Notes under the pieces: generated by a model
What the model saw: only the letters and a program-made list of their open reading frames with translations
Told to the model about the DNA's origin: nothing
The model's database searches: none
NCBI GenBank assembly: GCA_033002965.1
Contig: JAURVB010013351.1
Location: 1 to 64,000 of the forward strand
Direction of reading: 5' to 3'
DNA length: 64,000 nucleotides
Origin: Piper betle
Taxonomy: Eukaryota > Streptophyta > Magnoliopsida > Piperales > Piperaceae
Shown here: piece after piece, positions 1 through 12,282 of the stretch
Layout of the letters: each line of letters starts with the position of its first letter
Position numbering within the stretch: the stretch's first letter is position 1
Translations under genes and position numbers: made by a program

Positions 1-1454
1 TTAGTTAGCGGGCGTTAGTATTTAGTTTTGATGTGTAGGTACGGAATAGGAGCTCGCCGCCTAGGTGCGATGACACGCTTGGAGCTTCTACCAGGTCCGT
101 TTAGGACTCGTCTTGTTTTACGCTCTTCCATTGTATGTTTATTTTATTATTGCAGGGCGGGTTAAGTGGCGTTTTATTGGATCCCACTTAACTCGGGCCA
201 TTTAATCGAATATTTCCGGATTAATAACCCCTCGAGGATGAGATCCCTCGAGGATGATTTCGAAAACAAGATCCACCACAAGTTGCCTTCGGGCCTATTA
301 TATGAATCCCTTCCCAGGCCTATATATATAGTTTTATCGAGTTTTCAGTGAGACGAGAGATGGAGAAACCGACTGCACGTACCATGCAGAGGATGCCGTG
401 ACAGTCAAAGCGGGCTCTGGATTAGTGCCAGCGGACTGTTCCATTCCCGAGGGATCCTGACAACTCCGCGTTTGAGTTCCTCACACCCGGAGAACGTGGA
501 GGTTTACGGGTACTGTTTAGTACAGCGCATGTCCGGACTTGTGGTTCAAAGGGTACTAAAGGCGACTGCCTGAGAGTACTCGGCCTTCGTGCTCAAGGCC
601 AGGAGAGATATGGAGGTTCGGAGAGGGCTTAGGATAAAGTTTCATGAGAAGTACTGAAAAAGAAGTGCTGAGAGTAGCACAGTACCAGCAGCAGAGCAGT
701 AAGTTCGGGATGCTACCGGGTCTGCAGCCCAGTGGCTCCTCAGTAGTGCCCTTCAGAGTGTTCTTGAGGAAGTATATGGTTTTCTTTCATATGAGAGTTT
801 GCTCTCATAGTCAGTTTGCTATAGTTATTTTCTTTTCGGACCAGTAACGCTTGTTACTGACGTTTTTCTTATATATATGTAGGTGATAAGCACGAGATGG
901 ATGGGCCGGCCAGGACGGAGGAGCAATAAGGTCTTCTGCACACACACATTGGGTGATTGAATGTTTTATGTTTTTTTATGATATTATTTTATAAACATGC
1001 TATGAGTAAATGTTTGAGGCATGACAATGAGATGAAATGAAATGATCAGAGTAGCGCAGCAAAAGTATGATGGGTTGAAACCCAAGCTTCAGCATGAGTG
1101 TATAGTAGATTAGATTCTGTGTGGATGAAATTATTTGATAGTTGGTTACATATATTTTTATATGTATATTTGACAGGGTGGCCCCTAATTACATTTTTAG
1201 GGGAAATTCTGTCCGTTATATTTCAAAACTTTTATTAATTTTTATCGGGATTGTTTGGTGTGTACTCTGACTTGCATGTCATTCATGTAGTACCATGTTA
1301 GGTTTGTGTATTCATCCATGCATTACGAGTTGTATCTTCATCTTAAGACGCCGAGATCGGATCCGCACGAGTTAGGTTCGGGGTAGCCGACCTAATCGGG
1401 GCCTGTAACATGCCGGTTTGGTTCACGAGTGTGAACCGGATTTGGGGTGTTACA
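1..1454 (+). mobile_element. Solo-LTR family, copy A (3' part only, cut by window edge)
   Basis: The sequence from base 1 matches the copies at 37315-37820 and 40676-41647 almost base for base, including the TATA box region and the 3' terminus, which ends in GGGGTGTTACA. The 5' half lies outside the window, so its target duplication cannot be checked; the five bases after the end are CCTGC. This copy carries the uninterrupted versions of the two sites into which copies C and E inserted, so it serves as an internal empty-site control. No gag or pol coding is attached. The TG...CA ends and 5-bp duplications of sister copies indicate an LTR retrotransposon. A Gypsy origin is only a guess from the LTR length. 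Confidence 0.85.
320..330 (+). promoter_or_regulatory. LTR TATA box (copy A)
   Basis: A run of TATATATATA follows a conserved GC-containing block and is conserved in position in copies D, E, B and, on the minus strand, in C and F. It is the likely core promoter of the retrotransposon LTR. Confidence 0.5.
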
Positions 1455-2667
1455 CCTGCCCCTGCCCGGCGCCGTCTCCCCTGCCCCTCGCGTCATCTCC
1501 CCCGATCTTGACTGAAGTCAAACTAAAAAATATTATTTTATATTTTTAATTTATTTCACAATAATTTTTAAATTTTTAAAAAAATATAAAACCATAAAAT
1601 AAAATATTATAAAATAAAACCTTACTCGATCCCGATCTCGATTAGAGTCAAATTAATATTATTGAATAAATTTTAAAAAATAATTTTGTAATAAAAACTT
1701 TAACTCTAGTCGAGATCAAGTCAATAATATGAAATAAATTTAAAAAATATAAAATAATTTTGTAATAAAAACCTGACTCGATCATGTGCGGGACCGAGTT
1801 TAAGTTTTTATTACAAAAATAACTTTATTACCGAATAAATTTTTATTACAAAATAAATTTTAAAAATAAAATAATTCCGTAATAAATTATTTTAATTCGA
1901 GTCCGATTAAATACAATTTTTATTACCAAAATACTCTCCCATGTTTCTTCCTCATTTGTTTTGGCGCGCCACCTCCTGTCGGCGACCTTGCCGCCGGCAG
2001 CCCGCTGGCCAACAATGTCGCCGCCTTGGGGCTGGATGGGCATGCTGGGAAATGTGCGGTGCCAGTCTCGCGTGGGACGGAGAAAATTTTTATTACAAAA
2101 TTATTTTATTTTTTTAAATTTATTTTTTAATATTAACTCGATCTTGTGCGAGATCGAATCAAGTATTTATTATAAAAAAAATTTATTTTTTAATTTAATT
2201 TGTAATATTGACTCAATTCAGGGAGTGAGTAAAGTTTTTATTACGATTTTACCCTTCCCCGTTCCCTCTCTCTCTCGCCGCGCCACCCCACCGTCGGCGA
2301 CCTTGCCGCCTGCCACTCGCGAGGGGGGGGGTGTTGGGGGCCGGGGCGGAGGCGACTGCGGCCGACTCGGGCGGGGGGCAGGGGCAGTGGCGGGGCAAGG
2401 GGTAGGGGCAGCCTGTGGGACGGGGGCATGGGGTGGCCGTCGGGCAGGGGAGGCCGGTGGGGGCAAAGGCTGCGGGTGGGGGCGGGCCTGCGGGGCAGGG
2501 GCGGCCGGCGGGACGGGGGCATGGGGCGGCCGGTGGGTTGGGGGGGGTGGGGGTGGGGGGTGTGGTTTGATTGTAGGCCGTCGGATCAGGATCCGACGAC
2601 CCACACCATGCAGAGCATTGGCGCTGCCAAAATGGGGCAGCGCAATGTAGCGATGCCCTATATATAT
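1455..2667. repeat. Irregular AT/GC repeat block with internal duplication and G-rich tract
   Basis: No gene is seen. From about 1500 to 2240 there are spaced variants of a GACTCGATC...GAGTCAA motif followed by TTTTTATTACAAAAT-like stretches. A segment of about 115 bp near 1890-2005 recurs at about 2205-2320, each copy passing from a TTTTTATTAC stretch into a GC-rich block with GGCGACCTTGCCGCC. From about 2320 to 2572 one strand is extremely G-rich and partly tandem: GACGGGGGCATGGGG occurs twice about 90 bp apart. Long frames on both strands here come from base composition, not from genes. Confidence 0.55.
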
Positions 2668-3673
2668 GGAAAAAAATTCCGTACTCCAGCACAACCATCT
2701 TGGCTATGCTGGAGTTTGATCTTGGCCGTTGGATTAGCATCCAACGGCCAAGATCAAAAAAAAGGGGGGCGGGGTGGCGCCGCCGCAGCAGGGACGACGG
2801 AGGGGGCAGGAAGGGTGCCCGGCCACGGCGACGGCCGGGGGGGGGGGGGGCGGCGGCGACAGGGGGACGGGGCGCAGCGCGGCGGGGGCCGAGGGGGGCG
2901 CGGCGGGGTGGTGACGGGCGGGGACGGGGTGGCGGTGGTGTCACCCGACGGCGGGGCGGCTAGATCCGCCGCCCCGCCGCCGCCCCCGATGGGGCAGCAA
3001 CGCGTCGGCTGGCACGGTGGCGGCGGTAGGCCGCGGCGGAGACGCAAATTTTTTTTTTTGTGTTTTATCCAGCCGTTGGATTAAATCCAAGATGGAGGGT
3101 GGGGGAAGATGGTTGTGCTGTAGTGTTTCAGCCGTTGGATTTAATCCAACGGCTAGATAAAAAAAAATTGCATCACCGCCGCAGCCTGCCGCCGCCGCCG
3201 TGCAGGCCGACGCGTCGTCGCCACCCCGGCCGACGCGACGCCACCCCACCTGCCCTGCCCATTGCGCCCCTCCAGGGGGCGGCGACGTAACCCTCGCAGT
3301 GGCGGGGCGGCGGATCTAGCCGCCCCACCTCTTTCCCCGCCGACCTGCCGCCGGGCGACACCACCACCACCCCGTCCCCCGCCCGCCACCCCGCCGCACA
3401 CCCTCGGCCCCCGCCGCGCCCACCCCTCGGCCTCCGCCCGCCACCCTACCGCGCCGCGCCCCCCGTCCCCTGTAGCCGTGGCCGTGGCCGGGCACCCTTC
3501 CCGCCCCCTCCACCGTCGCTCGCTGTGGCGGCGCCACACCCCCCCCCCCCCCCCCCCCCACCCCCCCCCACCTTTTTTTTTTTTTTGATCTTGGCCGTTG
3601 GATGCTAATCCAACTGCCAATATCAAACTCCAGCACAGCCATGGCTGTGCTAGAGTACAGGAATTTTTTTTCC
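2668..3673. mobile_element. Foldback element: about 1-kb imperfect inverted repeat
   Basis: The outer 95 bp at each end (2668-2764 and 3582-3673) are inverted copies of each other. Both contain GATCTTGGCCGTTGGAT and a CTCCAGCACA motif. The GC-rich arms inside (about 2765-3060 and 3160-3580) are also inverted copies; both carry GGCACCCTTCC or its complement and GGCTAGATCCGCCGCCCC. The centre (about 3065-3160) holds a smaller inverted pair around GCCGTTGGATT. The element sits in TA-rich sequence, so a target duplication cannot be told apart from a microsatellite. Transcribed, it would form a long hairpin. The many open frames on both strands result from the palindrome and GC content. A foldback or Mutator-like origin is an inference. 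Confidence 0.7.
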
Positions 3674-4770
3674 TATATATATATATATATACAAATATAC
3701 GTGTATATATATATATGTATATATATATATATGTATATGTGTGTTCCATTAGATGAATATTTTACCAGGAAACATTATTAAACTTCATAGTTGCTAATTA
3801 AAAATCAAGTACAAAAATGTCATATTTTCTTAATTAGAAATAATATTTTTATTAAAGAATTGTCAAAGCATAGCCCGCACATTATGTGCATGTCTTGGCT
3901 TATTGAAACATACAACTCTATTTTAACTATCATCAAATATTTACATTCAAATCATTAACCCAACATAGTGAGCTCTCTCTCTCTCTCTCTCTATATACAT
4001 ATAGATAAGTCCTACTTAAGAGTTTGTAACTAGTAATTGTTAGATTAGTTGTCCTCACATGTTAATATAATTGTATATTGAAAAACTATCTATTAAAGTA
4101 TTTAATTTATTGAATTTATAAAATATAAAAATGTATATTAAAAGGCTATCTATTAGGGTATTTAATGTATTGAATTTATAAAAATATCGGATTAATATAA
4201 TATGAGGTTACACAATATATAGAAATTGAATCACTTATTTCTAATCTATAATATAATGAGCCAAATTAAAAATAAATAAAGTTGTACAATATTGTGACTA
4301 TGGTTCTTTTATAGACATCCTCAAAGAAGGTTCATCTTTTGATTCAAACAAAAAAATTATTTATTTTTATGAATTTGGGCATATTTCTCTCCGTGATTTC
4401 AACCAATCAAAATCCAAAAAAAAAGTTATCTCCTGGTCGCTTAATTAAAATTGATCTTTAAAATTGAAACTATCTCATTATTTAACCATGATTATTTATA
4501 TAATTAGAATTTATTTTTAATATTTATCTTGTGTAATCTGTTCAAATTAATAAAAAAATTTAATACTAACCTCTAATTAAAAGTAGGTGATTTAATTAAT
4601 CATAATATAATAAAAATAAATAATAATAATAACCCAAATTATTACATTCTATCTCATTATATAAATAAAATTTATTCATAAAATTAAAATTTATGTGCTT
4701 TATAAATCGTGTATAGAGCAATACCTTACCCTGTTAAGATAAAATATTAAGATAAAAAAACAATAATATA
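3674..4770. other. AT-rich intergenic stretch with simple repeats
   Basis: A TA-rich microsatellite runs to about 3735 and a CT repeat lies at 3973-3992. Around 4085-4185 a 50-60 bp unit (CTATCTATTA...ATTTAAT) occurs twice. No coding is seen. The last part should hold the promoter and the 5' leader of the DA1-like gene; a C-rich leader-like segment starts near 4775. Confidence 0.4.
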
Positions 4771-5873
4771 TCGTGGAAGCTTGGGACAGTAGAAGGGCGG
4801 GTGAACCATTGGAAAGTGCTAGCGTCGGTGTGTGGGTCCCTCACAGGTAGAATCTGTCGGACATTCCCCCCCCCAAACTCTCTAGTCGCCACCGGTCTTA
4901 CAATTCTGCCAAACCAGATCATATTTCTTGAGATCACTTCTCCTGATCTTTGGTTGGATTGGGAATTTGAGATACTTATTACCTGATACGAATCTTCATA
5001 GGATTGCTTGAGTTGAAGTCTACAGAGTTTCAGGCCCCCTTTTTTTCATCTGGGTACCTCTGTTTTTGCACTAGATTTCATCATTTGTGTTGCATACGCT
5101 GGTGGGTTGCCTATCTGTGATTTTTTATCATCGGTTGATCATTGGAGATGTGTGCCCATATATGTTGCTTCTTCTTTTGGCCTATGTTTTTTTTCTGTCA
5201 TTTTGAGCAATTGGGTATGTAGATTTTGTATGGTTTTGTGTGCTCGGTTCCATCCGTCCCTAACAAGAGAGTTGGTTGTTGCAATTATTTGGAGATTTTG
5301 GATTGAAGATGTTGTTCACGACTAATGATCAATTCTTTACCATAGCCATTTGTGATATGTATTTTTTCTCTCCTGTGTTATGTTTTGTTTATAATCAATG
5401 TTTTGTGCTTATTCAATTCTCGTAGTACTTTCTCAGAAAATTTACTGATAGATAAGATGGAGATATGTGTATGTACTCTCCTATGTCTACATCTCTTAAT
5501 TTGGCTGTTCTGTAATGTAACAGTTTCAAATAATTTGTCCTAAAGTGCATCTTATGTTGCAGAGAAGTGGAATCGTCCGACAATGTACACAATTTATAGC
5601 TAGTTAATTTTTCTGATGATTGTTTACTGACCTTGTGCATTTATCTTCAATGCCATTGTTCTCTTGAGCCTGCAGAACTTGTAGCTTTTTGTTGTCGGTT
5701 AATTTAAATCATTATTTTGAATGTTCTTCTCCCTAATTATGAATTCTTAAAAAGAAATTATTGCATCTCCTTCTAATTGTTAATCTACTTTTATATAGCA
5801 TTGGAAATTTGGTTAACAAGGCCATTTACTTGTGATGTCTCTTTGACAGATTGATTGTACAGCTTCCAATGGA

Positions 5874-8820
5874 ATGGCTGAAAAAATTTTCAATGGCTCC
5901 TGCCGCAATGATTCACATCGTCAGTATCATGGAAAACATGGGGAAGATGGAGTTTGGAGCTGGTTTGATTTGGTATGTCTCCATTGCTTTTGCTTACCAA
6001 CCCAATCAACTTTGGAGCATCTCTGTGATTACAACTCTTAAAAATTGGACCTTTGATTGCAAAACTATCACACAGGCTGGTGTGAGCGATCCTGAGAGAG
6101 ATGATTTTGATTATGCCTGTGCACTTTCCATGATGAAAGGCACCACAACAAGTGAGTAAGACATTGGTTTTCATTATGTGCTGCTTCACAATTTTGCATG
6201 AAATGAAGCAAACACTGCAGCAATTGAAGCAGCAGAGTCTCATAACATAATCTTGATCAGCTTTTTCAAATATGAACAATATTTTTGGTGGAATATCTTT
6301 CTTTTTAATTTTATAAATGATGTGTATGCTTTTGTTCAATGATCACTTTTAGCTTAATAATTTTCACATAGGCACTCCATCATACTTGGAGGAAGACGAA
6401 CAACTTGCCAGGGCTCTACAAGAAAGTCTAAATACTGATGAATCTCCTCAGGGAAGTTATCTCCCATTTTTTGGAAGATTCAGGTGACTTGTCCGTCTCC
6501 AAAAATATACTATTTACCCAATATCTTTCTTTCCGGGAGTCTAATTTTGATTTGCTCCTTCTTCTTTTATCACTCGCAAATATTCAGAAGCACATTTATG
6601 CTTTAATCGGTATGAGTCTTGTCGATATCCTCATTCTTTACTGGTCTAAATTAATAAACTAACTTCACTTTTAGGGGAATTTGTGCTGGCTGCAAATCCG
6701 ATATAGACCATGGGCGCCATCTTAGTCTTATGGGTGCTGTTTGGCATCCTCAATGTTTCAGATGCCATGCATGTAACCAGCCTATTTCAGAAAATGAGGT
6801 ATTGTCGGGCATTGATAAAAGCATATACCAACAACTTAAGTAGTAAAAGAATCACAGTCAACACTCTCCTTTCGTGTTATATCTAAAAGTGAAACAAATG
6901 TTTTGTTGGGAATTAAACATGTTGTTGTCAATCTGCTTGCCTTCTATTTAGTTCATTCATGCATGAAAATCGGCCTTATCACAAGTCTTGCTACAGGGAG
7001 AGGTTTCATCCCAAGTGTGATGTTTGCAAACAATTTGTAAGTTTGTAAGTTACAATTTTCCAGTTTTCTAAGTGATGCACAATCGTCTATTTGAGCTTTG
7101 AACCATTTACTGCAGATACCATTAAATATGTCTGGCCTCATTGAATATAGAGCACACCCCTTTTGGCTCCAAAAATATTGTCCTTCTCATGAACATGATA
7201 TGACCCTGCGATGCTGCAGCTGTGAAAGGATGGAGGTATATTCATGATTAGATACCTCTGAAAATTGGGCTATGATTGATTCTGTTTAGTGTCTTTTCTC
7301 CAAAAATATGTGTCATAACTTGTTTTACAATAGGAGAGGCACTTGGATCCTAATGTTCAAATTCTCTCCTATTCTGGTTCTGTTTCTTGAGTTCCTTTAG
7401 GATTAATCTACTTATTCAAGTGCGAAAACTGCTTTTTCAGCCGAGAGATGCACAATATGTTACCTTGGATGATGGTCGAAAACTCTGCCTTGAATGCTTG
7501 GATTCTGCCATCATGGATACTGGAGAGTGCCAACCTCTATACCTTGAAATCCGAGAATTCTACGAGGGATTGAACATGAAAGTGGAGCAAGAAATTCCGT
7601 TGCTACTCGTTGAAAGAACTGCACTGAATGAGGCTAGCGAAGGAGAAAAACATGTAAGATCAATATTTAGCTGGAACACAATTTCAGAACACTGAATTTT
7701 CTTGAGCTTGTTTCATGCTTAATTGCGTAGCCGTTTCTTGTTTTCTGATGGAAAGGGTGTGAATCATCACCTTCCAGAGACACGAGGTCTTTGCCTATCT
7801 GAGGAGCAAACAATTAGCTCAGTGAGGATCTTCTTCTAATAATTTCAGGGCTAGTGTAAAATTTAACTCTTGTTTCTATGGAAGCAGCATTTTCATATCT
7901 TAACTTCACTTTTCCAATGATCAGATATTGAGGAGGCCAAGATTTGGAGTAGGCAATAGAATAGTTGACATTTTTACAGAGCCATATAGAGTCACTCGCA
8001 GATGTGAAGTGACTGCCATTCTCATTCTATATGGACTGCCAAGGTATTCATATACCCTAATTACTCACTCATCCATGAAAGGAAATTCCAATTTACTGTT
8101 TGTATCTAGCTTCTTAAAGCTTTCAAATCATGGGTTGAACTTTTTGTCTATCTCTATAGATTGAAAACTGCATGTTTATGATGCTTCCCTATTGAATAAC
8201 AAGCTTTTATCTTTGTTAACGTAACCCTGTTTGTGAGCAGATTACTTACGGGTTCAATTCTAGCACATGAGATGATGCATGCGTGGTTACGCCTTCGAGG
8301 TAAATTATGCACCATTGATGTCACTCCAAAGTCCAATTTTCTGTTTGTGAATTAGTCAGTATCAGCGGACCTTATGCTGGATTACATTTTGTATCAAACA
8401 ATCAATTCCAAGCTACAAGTCAATGCTTATTCATTTATATTGCAATCTAAAACTTGTGGAATTCAGATAGTTGTGCTGGTTGCAGGGTATCGAAATCTTC
8501 GACCCGAAGTTGAAGAAGGAATATGTCAAGTTTTAGCACACATGTGGCTTGATTCTGAGATCATTGCGGGCAGCGGTAGTAATGTTGCATCATCTTCATC
8601 CTCATCTTCATCTTCATCTTCATCGCCGTCATCTTCGTGGAAGAAGGGTGCTAGATCTCAATTCGAAAGAAAGCTGGGCGAGTTCTTTAAACACCAAATC
8701 GAAAATGATTCTTCACCTGCTTATGGAGAGGGTTATAGAGCCGGCAACCAAGCAGTGCTCAAGTATGGACTTCGCCGCACTCTCGACCACATTGATCTGA
8801 CCGACGCCTTTCCTGAGTAA
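5874..8820 (+). CDS. DA1: DA1/DAR-type LIM-domain peptidase with ubiquitin-interacting motifs
   Basis: The DA1 family are ubiquitin-activated metallopeptidases that limit cell proliferation and organ size. Inferred exons: 5874-5972, 6076-6151, 6372-6483, 6675-6798, 6952-7036, 7116-7235, 7441-7653, 7756-7821, 7925-8043, 8241-8299 and 8486-8820. In order they encode two UIM-like helices ([11 protein letters not shown] and [11 protein letters not shown]), a LIM domain starting [11 protein letters not shown], a second zinc-finger region ending RCCSCERME, then the peptidase with the zinc motif HEMMH (AHEMMHAW) and the C-terminus [10 protein letters not shown]. All introns have usable GT-AG ends. 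Two apparent single-base indels disturb the frame. An A run at 5881-5886 seems one base short, so the family N-terminus MEWLKK and the following KIFNGS lie in different frames. Near 6953-6960 one extra base breaks the LIM domain. The start at 5874 is the only ATG in frame with KIFNGS. The 5' leader exons are unresolved. The protein would be about 468 residues if the frame were continuous. DAR1 or DAR2 is equally possible. Confidence 0.85.
8589..8636 (+). repeat. In-frame TCATCT microsatellite coding polyserine
   Basis: A TCT/TCA/TCC codon run inside the last DA1-like exon gives about 16 serines interrupted by one proline. It links the peptidase core to the conserved C-terminal segment. DA1 relatives often carry a serine-rich linker here, so length variation should be tolerated. 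Confidence 0.85.
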
Positions 8821-9210
8821 AATGTATTTTACTTGATTTATATCCAATATGCATTTGCTGCTTAATTACTGTGTCTATTCAGAAGTAATTTATCTAAGCC
8901 ATGGGAATTCATTATTCATACGAATTTGTTACACCATATAATGGAATTTTTAAAATGATTTTTACTTTTTGCTTATACATATCTCATAAGTAATGCAGTA
9001 ATATATGAATCTACACAGCTTCACACTCTGTAATTGAGTCACGATTCAGCAGCCCAAAAGAACGACCAAAGGTTAAGCAACTACTGCCATACAAATCTAG
9101 TAGTATGTAGGATACAAAAAGTTTCATAATTATCTTCAAATTTTTACATGTCTCAGAGGCACACGTAATTTTGCTCCAGACTTTGGGCCGGAAGGAAACA
9201 CTCATAAAGA
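8821..9210. other. Shared 3' region between two convergent genes
   Basis: The DA1-like gene (+) and SF3B4 (-) converge here with stop codons 390 bp apart. The stretch is AT-rich and should hold both 3' untranslated regions and poly(A) sites. Nothing else is seen. Confidence 0.5.
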
Positions 9211-12200
9211 TCAAAAAATCGCATGGATGGCGACTAAAACAAACATGCAGCCGTGAGTCCTATTGCTGTGGAGGGGAGGAGGACGCCACATTGGTGGTGG
9301 AGCTCCCGGTACGACGGGAGGTGGTGCAGGCCGCATCATCAATCCTTGGGGTGGCGGTGGCATCATGCTGGGTGGAGGTCTCGCTGGCAACCCGAATTGC
9401 TGAAGATGCTGTGGTGGGGGTGGCATAGCCTGGGGAGGTAATGGCTGGCCCTGCAGTGGTGGGGGCTGGCTCGGCCAAGAAGGTGGACCACCCACTTGTA
9501 TAGGGGGCGGAAATTGTCCAACTTGGGGGGTAGAGGATGCATAGGAGGCACCTGTGGAGGAGGCACCATGCCATTTGCAAAAGGTCGGGGAGGTACTGGA
9601 GTTGCCATGGTGCCATTAGCCTGGGCAGGAGGCAGGGTAGGTGGCCCACTAGCAAACAAGGTGTGAGGTCTATTCTTTTGGGAATTAGGATTGCTAGCAG
9701 CAAGAACTCTCTCTGCAGTTCATACAAGAAATACAAACACAAACGCACAGTATAAATCCAAGCAAACCCAAAAGCAAATCGTCCATAACATGTTTATCTA
9801 GGTATACAGAATAGGAAAGCTAGATGCTGACCTGCGGGAGTTCCGTGACGCTCCCCTTTGGTGTCTTTCTTGTATGCATATGATACTGTTATCTGACGAT
9901 TGCAAAGGTATTGACCGTTCATAGCCTGCACGCAGAGAAATCAAAAGTTCATAAATACATCAAAATTTTGTTACCCCAGTATCTCTTTTGATTTTTCTCT
10001 CCCTTTAGTACAGAGAGATGACTGCATATTAAATCCACACCGTAAGAATATAGAATTTTTATTTTTTATTTTTGGAATAATCCCCTTCAATGACTAATTT
10101 CATCAAGTAGGGTTCCCCTTCAATGGCTAATTTCATCAAGTAGGGTTAAGTACAAAGTTGCCTCAAACAAATCCCACATATCCACAGGCCAAACCAAGAC
10201 TATGTAATGACAACATGACCATGAATACTGAGTTCTATGCCAACAACTCTCACCAGCACACTGTCTAAGGAAAAGGACATACTGACATGCTTCCATCAGA
10301 TAACTCCCAGATACATCAAGCAAAACCATGAATTATCTCACATTAGACAATGTCCAAAAAAGTAGAAAATTAAACATATTAATACCATACCTCAATAGCT
10401 GCATCAGACGACTCAAATGAATCATAGCTTACAAAACCAAATCCACGAGAATTACCAGTTTCAGGGTCTCTCATTATCTGAAAATATTAATGACACCAAA
10501 GTCAATTTTTTTCTTCTAACAAATTTGTTGTTACACAAAGAAACATTATTCCCAATTGGGCATCTGTCCAATGTGGCAATTTTAAAATGCAATATATTTT
10601 CCTTCTTCTACCTTACTCCAAAAATAGGTCAATTACATTTAATTTAAAGAAATAATATATCATAAAAAGCCACCACAAATCCAACATTTGATAAACAAAG
10701 AAATAGAACAGGAAAGTCCAAGTATGACATAACCTTAGGATTTGATACAATCACTCCAAATGCACTGAAAGTGTCATATAGAAGCTTCTCATCTACATCC
10801 TGCCCATAGCGTTAAGTATTAATAATTAACATTACCAAGAACCAAACAGATTTACAGCAGATGCTGCTTCTCTTCTAGAAACAAAAGAACTTACAGGGTC
10901 AAGATTTCCCACAAAAAGATTTGCACCGACATCTAAGCTTTTCTTGTCTTGTGAAGCCTAGAACACCAGATAAATTAAGTTCAACATTAATACCAATTAT
11001 TAAAGAATGATAAATGTATTCTAATTCTACACCAGGGTACTGACATTCTAAATCTTTTGTAGATCTTACGAGGAATAAAATGAGGCATTGAAGTAAAAAT
11101 GCTAGCAAATAAAGAAGGAGATGCAAGAGATAAAAGAAGAGTGCACCTTATTGACACGAATGGGCTTCCCATAGAGTTTGATCATATTCAATACCTTAAT
11201 TGCCTGCATTAAAAAAAACATGTTCAAAAGGCCAATCATGGAAGAAATAGCAAATGTTGTATGGAGCAAAAATAAATAACAAACCATACATAATCAGCAT
11301 CTTCTTCACTTCGGAATTCCACAAAGCCATATCCTTGATGGAGATTTGTAACCCTATCTTTTGGAACATAAACATTTACTACAACAAAGAAGACAAAATG
11401 AACATTCAATAAGACATAATCGAGAACATCAAAATGGTAAACAAGGCAATAAGCATTACATAACACCCACCCACACACACACATACAAAAAAAAAAAAAA
11501 GAGGTAATCATACAAGTGCAGTAAACAATAAAAAATAAAAAAAGCTGAATTTTCATTTTTTTCCACAAGCATGGATTCCTTTTAAAAATTAACAAAAAGG
11601 CTGTTAAGTAATACAAGGGCATGTTATAATCAAAATTTTGATTTCACGGTTATCTAAATTTACAGGTATCGACATTAAACATATGAAAAATCCAGATGTA
11701 GGCCGACTAGAAAGATCTCATAACATGCAGACTGAGAAAAAGGCATAAGTCCTATGAAGCACACAACATCAGGATAAACAAAAGAAAATAAAAAATATTA
11801 CCAACAGGTCCGGCTTGAACGAACAATTCCCACAGCAACTCCTCAGAGATCTGCAAAAGAAATTAAGCAACATAAGTCATCAATACAAAACGCAGTGAAC
11901 CCAATCCACAACAGTGGAAAATGCGAATACAAGCATAACCCAATATCAAACAAATCCTAGAGTCAGTAATCAAGCACAATCAGAAGCAATTCACATCAAG
12001 GACCAAAAACCCTAAAACCCTAAGGGCCTAAACCCAGCTTCCCCACACCATCGAGTGGAAGTATACAGTGCCAAACATCCAACCAAAAACTTGATAAAAA
12101 GATTCAGAATCGTAACATGGAAACTAAGAAAGGGAGATTGGAAAGGGTATGGGAATGGGAGAGAGAAAGGCGGAGACTTGAGGGTCGAGATTGCCGACGT

Positions 12201-12282
12201 AGGCGGTGGCGTCCTGGTTCCGCTCGGCCGAGTGCTGCCCCAGCAGGTTCGCACCTACTCCCGGTGCGATTCTCGTCGTCAT
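9211..12282 (-). CDS. SF3B4: Splicing factor 3B subunit 4 (SF3b49/SAP49)
   Basis: A component of the SF3b complex of U2 snRNP, which binds pre-mRNA upstream of the branch site in the nucleus. Inferred exons, in transcript order: 12178-12282, 11802-11850, 11290-11378, 11147-11203, 10895-10957, 10734-10799, 10391-10477, 9832-9925 and 9211-9712. The start gives [20 protein letters not shown], typical of plant SF3B4. RRM1 has RNP2 AYVGNL and RNP1 [10 protein letters not shown]2 has LFVGNL and GFGFVSY. The C-terminus is the expected Pro/Met/Gly-rich tail (PPPMWRPPP). In the last exon a G6 run on the plus strand (9525-9530) breaks the frame. Upstream the tail reads PPMHPLPP; downstream [10 protein letters not shown] is in another frame, as if one C were missing. 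Read literally the protein stops at 9363 (about 319 residues); with a continuous frame it would be about 370, close to the usual length. Sequence error is the simplest reading. Confidence 0.92.
12007..12023 (+). promoter_or_regulatory. Tandem telo-box in first intron of SF3B4
   Basis: Two consecutive AAACCCTAA-type motifs lie in intron 1, about 260 bp downstream of the start codon. Telo-boxes are known near the 5' ends of many plant housekeeping and translation-related genes. Function here is inferred from position only. Confidence 0.45.

Noticed and set aside
2218..3749. Many overlapping Pro/Gly/Arg-rich open frames on both strands
   Set aside because: They mirror each other across the inverted repeat and follow GC content; no domain, start context or splice structure supports any of them.
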